This document shows positions 1-11,639 of a stretch of 64,000 nucleotides of DNA, piece by piece. The stretch is from Geosiphon pyriformis (lineage: Eukaryota > Glomeromycota > Glomeromycetes > Archaeosporales > Geosiphonaceae). The translations under genes were made by a program, and so were the position numbers. Numbering within the stretch: position 1 is the stretch's first letter; every line of letters starts with the position of its first letter. Location: assembly GCA_016748015.1 (NCBI GenBank), contig JAAOMT010000630.1, positions 1-64,000 of the forward strand. Direction: 5' to 3'. The notes beneath the pieces are model-generated. The model ran no database searches. It saw only the letters and a program-made list of their open reading frames with translations, and was not told the DNA's origin.

Positions 1-440
1 TATGTAAAAAGTGATTTGTTCTAATTAAGATACCTAAAGTAAGATACTATGGTAGGATATGAGAAGATACATTTTCTTGAAGAGAGAAGCTCTTCTTTTA
101 TACAACTTGTTGTAGTACTAGTCTTTGAACTTGCACTTTTTCTCTTTTCTAGAATTTCGGTGAACTAAAGATACATTTCGGCGAACTACAAGTTATTTCG
201 CTGAACTATGAATTATTTCGGCCAATTTCCATTAATTTCGGCGAATTTTTGCTATGTTATATGGTTCAGGGTATTGTGTAAATTGATCATCTCAATTTCT
301 ATGGTCCAAATCGGGTTATTGATTAAATGATGATAATTGCTAATTTGATTAAATAATAAGTGAAATTCGAAACGATAATAATATGTGCTAATTAATGATA
401 GGAATTATAAGGGAAATTTCATGCTAATTAATAGCTAAAA
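1..440. other. AT-rich flank, no gene seen
   Basis: No open frame or recognisable protein similarity lies here. The stretch contains the 20-bp tandem repeat listed separately and ends where homology to the gag region of the Gypsy family begins, at about 441. It may be the original flank of the truncated element E1 or unrelated sequence joined by deletion. Confidence 0.6.
154..253. repeat. 20-bp tandem repeat, five imperfect units
   Basis: Five consecutive units start at 154, 174, 194, 214 and 234, exactly 20 bases apart. Each begins ATTTCG, and most continue GGCGAACTA. The last two units diverge in their second half. The CpG-containing core stands out in an AT-rich setting. Confidence 0.85.
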
Positions 441-879
441 TTCTACTGGTAACACCGATTTATTAAACCCCAATGATGCAACAATTATACTTACCTCTAG
501 TATATTAGACTCCAGCATCAATCTATCTATTAACAACACCCATAATCTATCAACCACCACAATTATAAGTAATCTATCAAACATCAATGATCTCAACTCC
601 AAATTCAGCTCAAGTAACATCAGAAAATCTCAAATCCAGAGTTATTCAAAACTAGAGATTGGCAATAGTTGTTTACCAACCAATTTCTAGCTTCTCAAAC
701 TAGCCATCAGGATCACACCAGCAGAGTTTAGAAACCAGATATATCTAAAACCCAAGTTCCCAAAACTATTTAAGTCTTCTGGTAACTCCAGAAAACACCA
801 CATCTAACAACATGGAATTCAACCACAAACAACAACATACCTCCAGCCACTGTTACTAATAACAAGTCACTTACAGCTA

Positions 880-2225
880 TCTTCTCATTTGAACTTGAGG
901 AACTAATATCTATGCTTTTGTTCAGTAGAGCCACACTTGAGAAAAAACCAATCACTGCCATATACACTGATGCCAAAGTTAATAAATATTCTATCAAGCT
1001 CATCCTTAATAATGGGTCAGCAGACAGCATTATCACATGATAACTTATGGATCAATTAGGTCACTGAGTTGATTGTGCTGCCAGCACCAGAATCATAACT
1101 GCCAATAGAGTGACTAAAACTCCAATTGGTGAAATAGACAACTTCTTATTTGAAGTCAACAGCATTATAATACCAATTAAGGTATTGGTAATGGAAACAA
1201 CTCAGTATTAAGCTTTCATTGAGAATAACTGGCTGTACAAAACCAATGCCATGTTCAACTAAAACACCTAAGAACTGCAGCTCAGCCAAAATGACCACTA
1301 TACATGCATACCAGCCATCTGTGGCCACTTTAAGACCACTATTAATGACAAACCACTCATTAAATTAGAAAAAAAAGAAAAAAAACCTACCTGGAAAGTA
1401 TACCAAATTTTTTGGGCCGATACCAAACACAATAAGCTACCACCAGTACTTTTTTGGAACAACAAAAGGAAAGGAAAGGAAGAAGATACACCAGAAAAAA
1501 ACACTACTGCAAAGGAAATAACTAGTGGTTGGGAAAGAAAGTACTTATGTGAACTGATAAAAAAACCACCATATATTCCCCTAAAATATAAAGACTGTGA
1601 CAAGAAACTCTTTTCTATGAGAGCATAGATCATGCCAAATGAAGATTATTGGATGAGAACTCATTATTATTGCAAGCCTTATCACTGTAAATACTATAGC
1701 TACCCAAAAAAACAAGACAAATGGGACAACAAATTATGTCTTGCTTACAAGAAACAATTGCTCGATGAAAGAATGTGGAACAACATTCCCAGTCGAGAAG
1801 GAACATGCAATACTTTATGCCAATACACAATCCTTATCAGTAATTGGATGAGTCATGGTATGCCAATAACTGTCACTTGACACCAAGCAATCTTTCACTT
1901 GAACAGTTACTTACACAATAAAGATGAGATCTAAAGAATGGCAAATGCCAAAGTTGAAGGAGCCACATCTAGTAAAATTTTAGAAATTAAAAACAATCCA
2001 CCAGAACCAGTAGAAATAGTTTTCATTCCAAATTTTGACATTTTTCTCAACATTAAAGCAGATCCAGAGAAATTTCATGAGCACTATTAGAACTTAGTGC
2101 CAACAAGAAAGAAACAAGAGCAATGGCTGGAAGAATTAAATACCAGACTATGCTAACATTGTTTAATTTCCAGTGATTTTGAATATTGTGATGATTGTGA
2201 CCTCATTTACAATTCACTACCATGT
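880..2225 (+). pseudogene. E1 protease and cysteine-rich linker (broken)
   Basis: A retropepsin-like segment ends LILNNGSADSIIT at about 1,036, with Asn where the catalytic Asp of the DSG/DTG motif is expected. It is followed by a TGA that is also present in E2 and E3. The following segment (about 1,070-1,400) matches the post-protease part of E3. The piece at 1,632-1,880 carries the cysteine-rich motif (CQYTILIS near its end), and a second cluster lies at about 2,148-2,205. Several stops and frame changes break the frame. Confidence 0.75.
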
Positions 2226-2966
2226 ATGATCTACACAATTCCAGAAGAGAAAAGACCAATCAGCAGCTGCACATCAGAATCAGAATCAATTTTCAATTCC
2301 AATTTAAACTCTAACAATGATGATAACAAAAACAATGGTTCCAGCTCTGCTCAATATAGCAATGAAAATAACAATGATTCAGACTTAAATTCAAATTCCA
2401 AAACATACATCGCACTTTCAGATCTCACTAAGAAACAAGAACTGAAATGGTTCAGCAATAATAGTAAAAGTATTATGTCCAAATGTGCACATGATATTGA
2501 TATAGGGTTTGATCTAAGATATCCAGAAAAAGATGTCATTAAATTGAAACCACATTTGCACACATGCATTAATCTCAAAATAGCATTAGAAATCTCAGCA
2601 ACAACAATAGTTTAACTAGCATTTAAGAGTAGCTTAGCAAACAAAAGAATCAACATTAGAGGAAGGATAATTGATACAAGATATGTAGGAAATATCATTG
2701 CTATGTTACAAAATGATTCAGAAAAGATCTATATTATAGGGCCAAATAAAAAAATAGTACAGGCAATATTCCTGTCTTTGGTTAAAGTAGCTCAGTTAAT
2801 ATCAGTGAGAAACAGAAAAAAATTAGGAATAACAGCAAAAGAGATACAAAAATTCGGATCAATGGGTAGAATAGATGTACCAGTTAATATGGTAGAAGAA
2901 AAAATTATTGACAAGAGAGAAATTATTTTCACCCGTCAATCAATTTCCATTTTACCATATGACTAG
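2226..2966 (+). pseudogene. E1 dUTPase domain (broken)
   Basis: The segment has an acidic, Ser/Asn-rich lead-in followed by dUTPase-like motifs. They are a motif 1 remnant (IGFDLRY at about 2,500), a motif 2 remnant (SSLANKR), motif 3 (GRIIDTRYVGNI), motif 4 (KIVQAIFLSL) and motif 5 (KFGSMGRIDVP). dUTPases hydrolyse dUTP to dUMP and pyrophosphate. A TAA at 2,613-2,615 splits the domain. The codon before motif 1 is TGT here, TGA in E3 and TGG in E2, as expected if all derive from a CGN arginine codon. Confidence 0.75.
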
Positions 2967-2969
2967 TAT

Positions 2970-4290
2970 ATGGTAACTATAGAAAGAAAAGTAAAGAATC
3001 AGGTTCAAATTTTTGAGGCAGAAGCAATACTTTGTAAATCAGGAGAGATTGAATTAGTCAATCTACACATACCAGTCAAGAACCACAGTCACATCAAAAT
3101 TCCCATTTACAACAATATGAGAAACATTATCAAAATACCAAAAAAAACCACTATTGAATACTTAACTACTGAAATTGAAAACCAACTGCCAAATACTATT
3201 CCAGACTTTCCACAACTGTGCGAATATATAGATATTACATCTCAAACCATATATGGACAAGAAGAATGTTATTTGCTCCAACCAGAACAATTGAAACAGA
3301 TAAACTTAGAAAATCTAGACCCACTACAACATATACAACTCAAGATATTACTCAACAATTTCAATGACATCTTTGCCAACAAAAACAAATTTGGCAGAAC
3401 TGACATAATCCACCACCAAATTAAAACTAGAGATGCAATACCAATCAAACAAAGAGCATACAGAGTACCACTTGCCAGCCATGAAATCATTCATCAAGAA
3501 ATTAATTGAATACTTGACAATGGGTTAATTCAATCATTAATGAGCTCATGATCATTACCAATAGTACTAGTTTATAAAAAGAATGGAAAAATACACTTTT
3601 GTGTAGATTACTGGAAATTGAATAGAGTAACCAAAGATGATAGCTACTCAACTCCAAAGATTCAAGAACTGTTTGATGCTTTTGAAGGAAAGAAATGGTT
3701 CTTAACTTTAGATTTAGATAGTAGTTACTGGTAAGTAGCCATAAAACCAGAAGACAAGAAGAAAACAGCATTCACAACTTGAAAAAGAAATTTTGAATTT
3801 GAAATCATGCCATTTGGCTTGATGAATGCTCCAGTCATATTTCAAAGACTAATGAAAATTGTTTATATTGAACTACTATGGAAGTTTGTAATCATATACT
3901 TGGATGACACTAATGTGTTCTTCAAAACATTTGATGATCATTTACATTATCTCCAACAAGTATTTGAAAGACTCAGACAAGCAAGATTGAAATTAAATGC
4001 AAACAAATACTTCTTTGGCAAAACAGAACTCAAGTTCTTGGGACATATGGTGAATAAAAATGGCATTAAAACAGATCTAAATAAGATCACAATAGTAAAA
4101 AACTTTCTAGTACCAACTAATTTGACAGAACTAAGAGCATTTTTGGAATTTACAGACTATTATCATCACTTTATCAAGAACTTTTCTAAACTGGCTCAAC
4201 CACTTCATCATCTACAAACCAAGAATGTAAAGTACAAATGGACAGAAGCTCAACAAGAAACATTCAACACACTGAGAAGAAAACTTATTT
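2970..4290 (+). pseudogene. E1 reverse transcriptase (broken)
   Basis: This is the Gypsy reverse transcriptase, which copies element RNA into DNA. Visible are the LDPLQ...LLNNFNDIF linker, IKQRAYRVP, MPFGLMNAPVIFQ and the intact catalytic YLDDT box (about 3,896-3,912). It continues into the connection region LGHMVNKNGIKTD. Stops occur at SSYW*V (CAA to TAA likely), at 3,507 and elsewhere. E1 keeps LLWKF and YLDD where E3 has LL*KS and YLDN, so the two copies decayed independently at these sites. Confidence 0.85.
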
Positions 4291-4700
4291 AAGCTTTAGT
4301 ACTGATCTATTCAAACCACAATAAATCATTCATTATTACTACAGATGCATTAGGCCAAGCAATGGAAGCAGTACTATCACAAAAAAAACTGAATGGAAGA
4401 AAACATTCAGTAGCATATGCCAGCTAAAGCTTGAGTCCAGCAAAAAAAAATTATAGAACATTAGCATTGGAATACTTAGCAATCTATTAGGCAATCATGA
4501 AATAGAAAAAATATTTAAGTCAGAAATTTGACATATACACAGATCATAAAGGATTGACTTCAATTCAAAATCAAGAATTTGAAGATGATTGTCATGTAAG
4601 ATGAAAAATAGCACTATCATCATATACATTTACAGTACATTATAAAAAGGGAAAAGACAATAGAAATGCCAACAGTTTGTTGCAAATAAGACAAATTTAA
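4291..4700 (+). pseudogene. E1 RNase H (broken)
   Basis: A Gypsy RNase H-like segment shows FIITTDALGQAMEAVLSQ, a decayed form of the TTDASGxxLGAVLSQ motif. Near its end it has the KGKDNRNAN segment. Numerous TAA/TAG codons fall at expected Gln or Trp positions. The domain ends at LLQIRQI*, and the integrase begins MNIQKYQQ in the same frame. Confidence 0.8.
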
Positions 4701-4730
4701 AAACATTTCAACCCAAAAATATAACAAACT

Positions 4731-5970
4731 ATGAATATACAAAAATACCAACAACTTCAATATTATATAAATACCTAATTGTTTAAGGAAAAATTATCTC
4801 AAAAAGAACAAAACAACATAAAACAACAATCAAAATATTTTATCAGTTACCAAAATATACTTTACTGAAAATACAAAAAGAATCCAGATCAACCAATCAG
4901 AGTAATCACAGAATCAGAGAAAGAGACAATATTGTTTAACATGTATTTAGATCCAACAACAGGACATTTCCATAAAGAAACAACAATAGAAAGAACCAGA
5001 AAAAGATACTATTAGCCATTAATGTATTCAGACATTATCCAATATGTTCAAAATTGTAATACTTATCAGAGAAGAAAAGGAACAAAACCCAGTGAATCAT
5101 TGAGACCAATTAAAATGGGACAACCATTCAATCACATTAAAATTGACTTAGTCAGATCATTAACAATTACTAGCAGAGATAACAGATATATTACAATGGT
5201 CATGGATTATCTCACAAAATGGCCAGAAGCAAAATTATTCAAAGAGCAGATGCAAAATTTATTGCCAAATTTGTTTATTAAGACTTGATCTGTTAACACA
5301 GATGTCCAAAAAAATTGTTATCAGATCAAAGAACTCACTTTGTGAATAGAACATTAACAAAATTGAGTCAAAGATTTGGGATAAAAAGACCATTATCATC
5401 ACCATATTATTCACAAACAAATGGGCTAGTTGAAAAGTTTAACAGAACATTATGTAAAGCCATTGCCAAAATCAGCCAAGAAAAACAAAACGAATAAAAT
5501 TTGATTATATCATCAGTATTATTTGCTTATTGGACAATAAAGCAAGACACTATACAAGCAACACTATTTGAATTAGTATATAGTAAAATAGCAATATTAC
5601 TAATTGAGATAGAAGTCAAGACATATCCAACAGAACCAATAACAGAAGAGAATTTTCAAAAAACATTGTTAAGAAAAACATATAACTTAATAAAAACACT
5701 AGAAAACACATGACAAAGAGCAGCTGATAACATCCAAAAGTTACAAAAAAAACAAAAAAAAAGACATAATAACTAACTATCAAAGAAACCAATTGAATTC
5801 AAGATTGGAGACAAAGTACTTCTGCATTATACTAAAACAAAAAAATAATAGAGTGGAAAATTTGACCCCAAATGGAACGGATCATTTCACATAGAAGAAA
5901 TTCTTGGAAATGGAGCTTATAAATTAAGGTTAAACAACAAAATCTTAACCAAAGCAGCACATAGTGATTG
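4731..5970 (+). pseudogene. E1 integrase (broken)
   Basis: The integrase joins cDNA into the host chromosome. The zinc-binding part (GHFHKE...NCNTYQRR) has lost one cysteine of its CxxC. The catalytic core has IDLVRSL (first Asp), LSDQRTHF (second Asp) and LVEKFNRT (Glu), so the DDE residues remain even though the frame is broken at 5,288, 5,497 and 5,713. A GPY/F-like tail (FHIEEILGNGAYKLRL) ends near 5,935. Confidence 0.85.
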
Positions 5971-6801
5971 ACTGAAACAATATTATCATATAACATTATT
6001 ATCCATCAATAATATTCCACAATTAGGAATACAGAGAATACTAGTCAAACCAGATAAGATTCCATAAGATTTAGAACCAATTATAATTATTAAACCAAAC
6101 ATGTAAAATTGAACAATAAAAAGAGTATATAAAGACATAGAAGATGCAACAAAAAACTTCAGAAAAATGGAAATCACTGACAATATCCATGCACTAGCAC
6201 AACAATTCTTCCAACTAATTCAACAACAGAATATGAAATTACAATCAACCAACAAACTATCAGATACACAAACACCAGAAAAAGAACACAAAATAAAACA
6301 TGGAGAAAAACAGAAAATACTGTTGACAAAATAATTGCAAAAGTAAAACTGGCAATAGAAACACAACCAAAAGTAACCCAATATCAAGAGTTGACTATAG
6401 AAACTTGGAATTGGTGGATACAACAATTTCTAAGAAACTTTTGTTATTTTTATTTAAAACAACACTTGAACATCCAGAGCTTATATACAGATAAAACAAA
6501 AAAATTATTTGACACAACAATATTGTAACAACTGGAACAATTTGTGGAGAAGAACAATATGACCACACAAGCAAGAGCCATTTATTGGCTACATACCAAA
6601 TTTCAAGATCGACCAGAAGTCTTACTCAATTTAGAAATAAACTCTATTACTATTAACCAAATGGAAAAAATAACCAATGCCCAATTTGAAAACTTACAGA
6701 ACAAGATAGCAATTCTGGAAAAAAAAGTTCAAGAAATACTTAAAGATAGAGAATTAAAATTAAAAGATCTTAAGGAGCTCAATATTAAAAGGAGAAAATA
6801 A
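5971..6801 (+). pseudogene. E1 C-terminal pol extension and polypurine tract
   Basis: After the integrase, homology to E3 continues for roughly 270 codons. The segment is Gln/Lys-rich and probably coiled-coil, with a 6,544-6,801 stretch containing TTQARAIYWLHTKFQDRPEV and a Lys/Glu-rich end. I recognise no known domain. The end overlaps the purine-rich AAAAGGAGAAAATAA immediately before the LTR, a plausible plus-strand primer. Confidence 0.6.
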
Positions 6802-7657
6802 TGTTACTCATAAAATATAGAAAGTATATATTAGCATAAATTAGCCAATCAGAAGTAACCATAGTAAATGTAGAATTCCAGGATTCTTCTTAGAAAAATT
6901 GCAAAATTCCAGGAATTTCAGGATTTTCGTACAAGGAATCACAAAATTCCAAAATTCCAGAATTTTTCTCAAAAAAATTGCAAGATTCCAGAAATTCCAG
7001 GATTCCTGGTGTGAAAAATTGAAGAATTAAGGAATCTCAATTATGTATATATAGCAGTAGAATTAGAAGTAGAAAAGACAGACCTCTTAGTTTAGATTTA
7101 ATCTAAGCAACCTTCCACATCACAAATATCAATAAATAATTATTCCATATTTCAAAATTCATTCTCCACTATCAATACTTTATGTTGATAACAATTGATA
7201 TTTAATTATACTGAAACAATAGCTCTTGATTATGGCTATTGATGGAATACTAACATTTATTGTCTTGGCTTATTTTTCTTTTATTTTCTTTTATTTTTTT
7301 GTCATTTTTTTGTTTTACTAATTGATTGAAGATTAAGTACTGAGTTATTGACGTCAAAGATAACCTAGTAAAAGACCCCAAAAGAAGAGTATAGGAATTG
7401 AGAATTTAAAGATAGCTTATCAGAAAGGCATCTCTGCCAGATTACTGGCTATCATGCTAAGAAAAAAATTCAACAGAATTGCAATTCTAGGAGGCTACTG
7501 GAAAGATAACAATTGAATCTCTGTCCATTATACAAAGAACTCCACAACAAAACCTTCAGATCAACAAGATCTTCAGAAGCTGACATCATTAAATCCATTA
7601 AGCACCAAGTTATGGGTTTGTTATTTGCTTTGAGACTCCAAATAATCAACTGTAACA
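6802..7657 (+). repeat. E1 3' LTR (856 bp)
   Basis: The LTR starts TGTTACTCATA and ends CAACTGTAACA, so it has TGTTAC/GTAACA inverted ends like the E3 LTRs. It contains the GGATTCC/CCAGAA-type repeat array (about 6,875-7,020) and a TATATATA promoter-like site near 7,043-7,052. It is followed directly by minus-strand RNase H sequence of E2. Confidence 0.9.
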
Positions 7658-8990
7658 ATGGCTTGCTATGATCTGAATAGATTAATATTGGAGCTTGAAT
7701 AAGCTTTTTTCTTAATATATCAAAAGCTTTTTGCTAAGTTTTTGTCCATTCATATTTGGTGTTCTTTGTTTGGAGTTGGTGTAGTGATTGAGCTATTTTG
7801 GAAAAGTCTTTGATAAAGCAGTGGTAATATCCAGCAAATTCCAAGAATGCTCTTAATTTCATAAGATTATTTGGTACTGGAAAGTTCTTAACAATCTCAA
7901 TCTTGTCTGAATCTGTTTTGATCTCATTTTTGCTTACAACATATCTCAAAAACTTGAGTTTTGTTTTGCCAAAAAAGCATTTGTTAGCATTTAATTTCAA
8001 TCCTGCTTGTTTGAGTCTTTTAAACACTTATTGGAGATAATGCAGATGATTATCAAATGTTTTGGAGAACACATTGGTGTCATCCAAGTATACAACTACT
8101 GATTTTCATAGCAGCCCAGTATAAACAATTTCCATGAGTTATTAAAAAGTGGCTGGAGCATTCATTAAGCCAAATGACATAACCTTAAATTCGAAATTCT
8201 CTTCTTATGTTGTAAAAGCCATTTTCTCTTTATCTTCTGGTTTTATGGCTACTTGCCAGTAGCCACTGTCTAAGTCTAAAGTTGAAAACCATTTTTTTTT
8301 TCAAAAGCATTGAACATCTCTTGGATCTTTGGTGTCAGATAACTATCTCTTTTTGTTACTCTATTTAGTTTTCAGTAATTCACACAAAAGTGGATTTTCC
8401 CATTTTTCTTATAGACTAATATCACTAGTGATGATCATAGGCTCATTGATGGCTGAATTAGCCCATTATTAAGCATCTGATTGATTTTTTGACAAATAAT
8501 CTTATGGCTGGCTGGTGGTACTTTGTATGCTCTTTGTTTAATTGGCATTATATCTCCAGTCTTGATTTGATGCTGAATTATGTCAGTTTTGCCAAATTCA
8601 TTTTTGCTTGCAAAAATGTCATTGAAGTTGTTAAGTAATATCTTAAATTGCATATGTTGTAGTGGATCTAAATTTTCCAAGTTTATCTGTTTTAATTGTT
8701 CTGGTTGGAGCAGATAACATTCTTTTTATCCATATATTATTTGAGATGTAATATCTACATATCTACACAGTTGTGGAAAGTTTGGAATGGTGTTTGGCAA
8801 TTGGTCTTCAATTTCAGTAGTTAAGTATCCAATAATGGTTCCTTCTGGTATCTTAATAATATCTTTTGTATTATTATAAATGAAAATTTTAATGTGTCTG
8901 TGGTTTTTGACTGGTATGTATAGATTGACTAGTCCAATCTTTCCTGATTCACAAAGTGTTGCTTCTGCCTCAAAAATCTGTACCTGATCT
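7658..8990 (-). pseudogene. E2 reverse transcriptase and truncated RNase H (broken)
   Basis: The minus strand encodes LDPLQHMQFKILLNNFNDIF and IKQRAYKVPPASHK (about 8,680-8,440), and VYLDDTNV around 8,070-8,100 with the catalytic aspartates intact. These are followed by LKLNANKCFFGKTKLKFL and FAGYYHCFIKDFSK (8,027-7,734). The frame is broken by several stops. RNase H is cut after the LIYSDHSKP segment at the E1 junction. Confidence 0.85.
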
Positions 8991-9640
8991 TTTATTTTAT
9001 TTTTTCTATGGTTATCATGTACTGATCATATGGTGAAATGGAAATTGATTGACAGGTGGAGATAATTTCTCTTTTGTCAACAATTTCTTCCTCTGCTATA
9101 TTAACTGGTATATCTATTCTATCTGTGAATTCAAAACTCTGTATTTTTTTAACTGTAATTTCTAATTTTTCTCTGTTTTCCACTAATACTAATTGAGCTA
9201 TTTTGACCAGAAACAGGAATATTGTCTGTGCTATCTTTTCATTTAGCTTTATGATGTAGGTCTTTTCTAAGTTATTTTATAGCATTGCAATAATATTTCC
9301 TACATATTTTGCATCAATTATTCCTTCTTTGATGTTAATTTTTTTTTTCCGTTAGACTATTCCTAGATGCTAATTGAACTATTGTTGTTGTTAGAATTTC
9401 CAGTGCTATTTTCAAATTGATGCAAGTGCATGAATGTGGTTCCAATTTGAGGGTGTCTTTTTCTGGATATCTTAGATCAAATCTTGCATCAGTATTATGC
9501 ATCCATTCTAACATAATACTTTTGTTATTATTACTGAACCATTTAAGCTTCTGCTTCTTGGTAAGATCAGACAGTACAATGTATGTTTTGGGGTTTAAAT
9601 CAGAGTCTGAATCATTGTTATTTTTGTTGCTATATTGAGC
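8991..9640 (-). pseudogene. E2 dUTPase domain (broken)
   Basis: On the minus strand the motif order is the same as in E3. Motif 1 is DARFDLRY, motif 2 is LASRNSL (the Arg that E3 has lost is kept here), motif 3 is GIIDAKYVGNII, motif 4 is KIAQTIFLFL, and motif 5 is degenerate (SFEFTDRIDIP). The domain is followed by the conserved IVDKREIIST segment. Stops separate the pieces. Confidence 0.75.
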
Positions 9641-11335
9641 AGAGCTGGAATTGTTGTTTTTGTCATCATTATTGTCAAAGTTTGAATTAGAATTAAAAGT
9701 TGATTCTGATTCTGATGTATAGTTGCTGATTGGTTTGTCTTTTTTTGGAATTGTGTAGATTATACATAATGGTGAATTGTAAATAAAATCACACTTATTA
9801 CAATACTAGAAATCACATAGAATCAAACAGTAGTCATATAATCATGTATTTATTTTTTCCAAATACTGTTCTTGCTCTTTTCTTGTTAGTGCCAAATTTT
9901 GGTAGTGCTTATAAAACTCTTCTGGACCTGTCTCTATGTCTAGAAAAGCATCTGGGTTTGGGATGAGAATGATGTCAACTGGTTCTAAAAGATTATTCTT
10001 AATTTCCAGGATTTCACTGGACATGGCTTCTTTGACTTTGGCATTTGTCATTCTCCAGATTTTATCTTCATTGTGTAAGTAGCCATCCAAGTGAGTTATT
10101 GTTCAGTGTCAGACTGCAGTAATAAGAGTGCCACAATTGATCCAGTTATTTATAAGGATCATGTACTAACATGAAGTATCACATGTTTCTTTTTGACTAG
10201 AAATATTATTCCACATTTTTTCATTGAATAACTGTTCACCACAAATAAGACATGGTTTATTGTCCCACTTTCCCTGTTTTTTTGGGTAACCATAATGTTC
10301 TCTATGGCATGGCTTGCAGTAATAGTGGGTCTTGGTCCAATAGTCTTTGTCAGGAGCTATCCAAGCTTTAATGGAAAAAAATTTCTTTTTACAGTCCTTA
10401 TATTTGAGTGGTATATATAGCAGCTCTTTTATCGGCTTATGTGAGTACTCTTTTTCCCAGCCACTAGTTATTTCCTCTGTAATAGTGTCTTTTTTTGGTG
10501 CATTTTCTTCTTTTCTTTTTTCTTTATCATTCTAGGAAAGTGCTGGTAATAGCTCATTGTGTTTGGTGTTGGCCCAGGAAACTTGATATGCTTTTCAGAT
10601 AGGTTTTTTTTTTTCTTCTTCTAATTTGATGAGTGGTTTGTCATTGATAGTAGTCTTGAAGTAATCACAAATGGCTGGCACATATGTGTGATAGCCATTC
10701 TGTCTGAGCTGCAGTTCTTGGATGTTCCAGTTGAGCACAGTGTTAGTTTTGTACAGCCAGTTGTTCTCAATAAGAGCTTGATACTGAGTTGCTTCTATTA
10801 CCAATACCTTGATTGGTATTATAATATTATTGACTTCAAATGGGAAGTCATCTATTTTACCAATTGGAGTTTTGGTCATTTCATCAGTGATTATAATTCT
10901 GACACTGGTAGCACAATCAACTTGATAACTTAATTGGTCTATAAGTTGTCATGTGATAATGCTGCTTGTTGACCCACTATTAAGGATAAGCTTAATAGAG
11001 TGGCCATTAACTTTGGCATCAGTGTACATAGTGGTAATTGGTTTTTCTTCAAGTGTGACTCTATTGAACAAAAACATGGATGTCGGTTCCTCAAATTCAA
11101 ACAGGAAGATAACTGCAAGTAATTCGTTATTAGTGACAGTGACTGGAAGTATGTTGCTGATAAGTGGTTGTTTTTGGTTGGGTTCCATGTTGTTGGATGA
11201 GACATCTTCTGAAGTTACCAGAAGACTTAAATAGTTCTGGAAACTCGGGTTTTGGGTATACCCAGTTTCTAAACTCTGTTGGTGTGATTCTGATGACTGG
11301 TGTGAAGAGCTGGAAATCAGTTGGTGAACAACCAT
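9641..11335 (-). pseudogene. E2 protease and cysteine-rich linker (broken)
   Basis: The minus strand 11,335-10,949 encodes a Ser-rich lead-in and a retropepsin core ending LILNSGSTSSIIT. Asn is again present at the catalytic Asp position, and the same TGA follows as in E1 and E3. 10,879-10,595 encodes the post-protease segment (KTPIGKIDDFPFEVNN). The cysteine-rich region lies at about 10,340-10,110. 10,090-9,842 carries the segment that precedes the second cysteine cluster (EFYKHYQNLALTRKEQEQ). Confidence 0.75.
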
Positions 11336-11639
11336 TGCTGATCTCCAGTTTTAAATAACTCTGGATCTGGAATTTTCTGATGTCATCTGAGCTGAGTTTG
11401 GGTTTGAGATTGCTGGTGTCAGATAGATTATTTGTGGCTGCAGTAGTTGATAGATTACAGATGTTGTCAGTTGATAGATTGATGCTGGGAACTAATATTC
11501 TGGAGGTGAGTATAATTGCTGTATTATTGGGATTTGATAAATTGGCTACATTACTGGAGAGTAATGTAATTAAGATTAGTATTGTTCTGGTGATTGATTA
11601 CTGATGTAATTTTGAGTTTGTAGTTGGCAATCAGAATTT

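Larger units (their letters stand above)
441..7657 (+). mobile_element. Ty3/Gypsy retrotransposon E1, 5'-truncated, degenerate
   Basis: This is a copy of the same family as E2 and E3. Homology starts inside the late gag region, so the 5' LTR, primer site and most of gag are missing. The order is gag end, protease, cysteine-rich linker, dUTPase, reverse transcriptase, RNase H, integrase, C-terminal extension, 3' LTR. Every domain is interrupted by stops. The 3' LTR abuts the RNase H region of E2 at 7,657/7,658, so E1 probably inserted into E2 and the other side of E2 was lost or lies outside the window. Confidence 0.85.
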
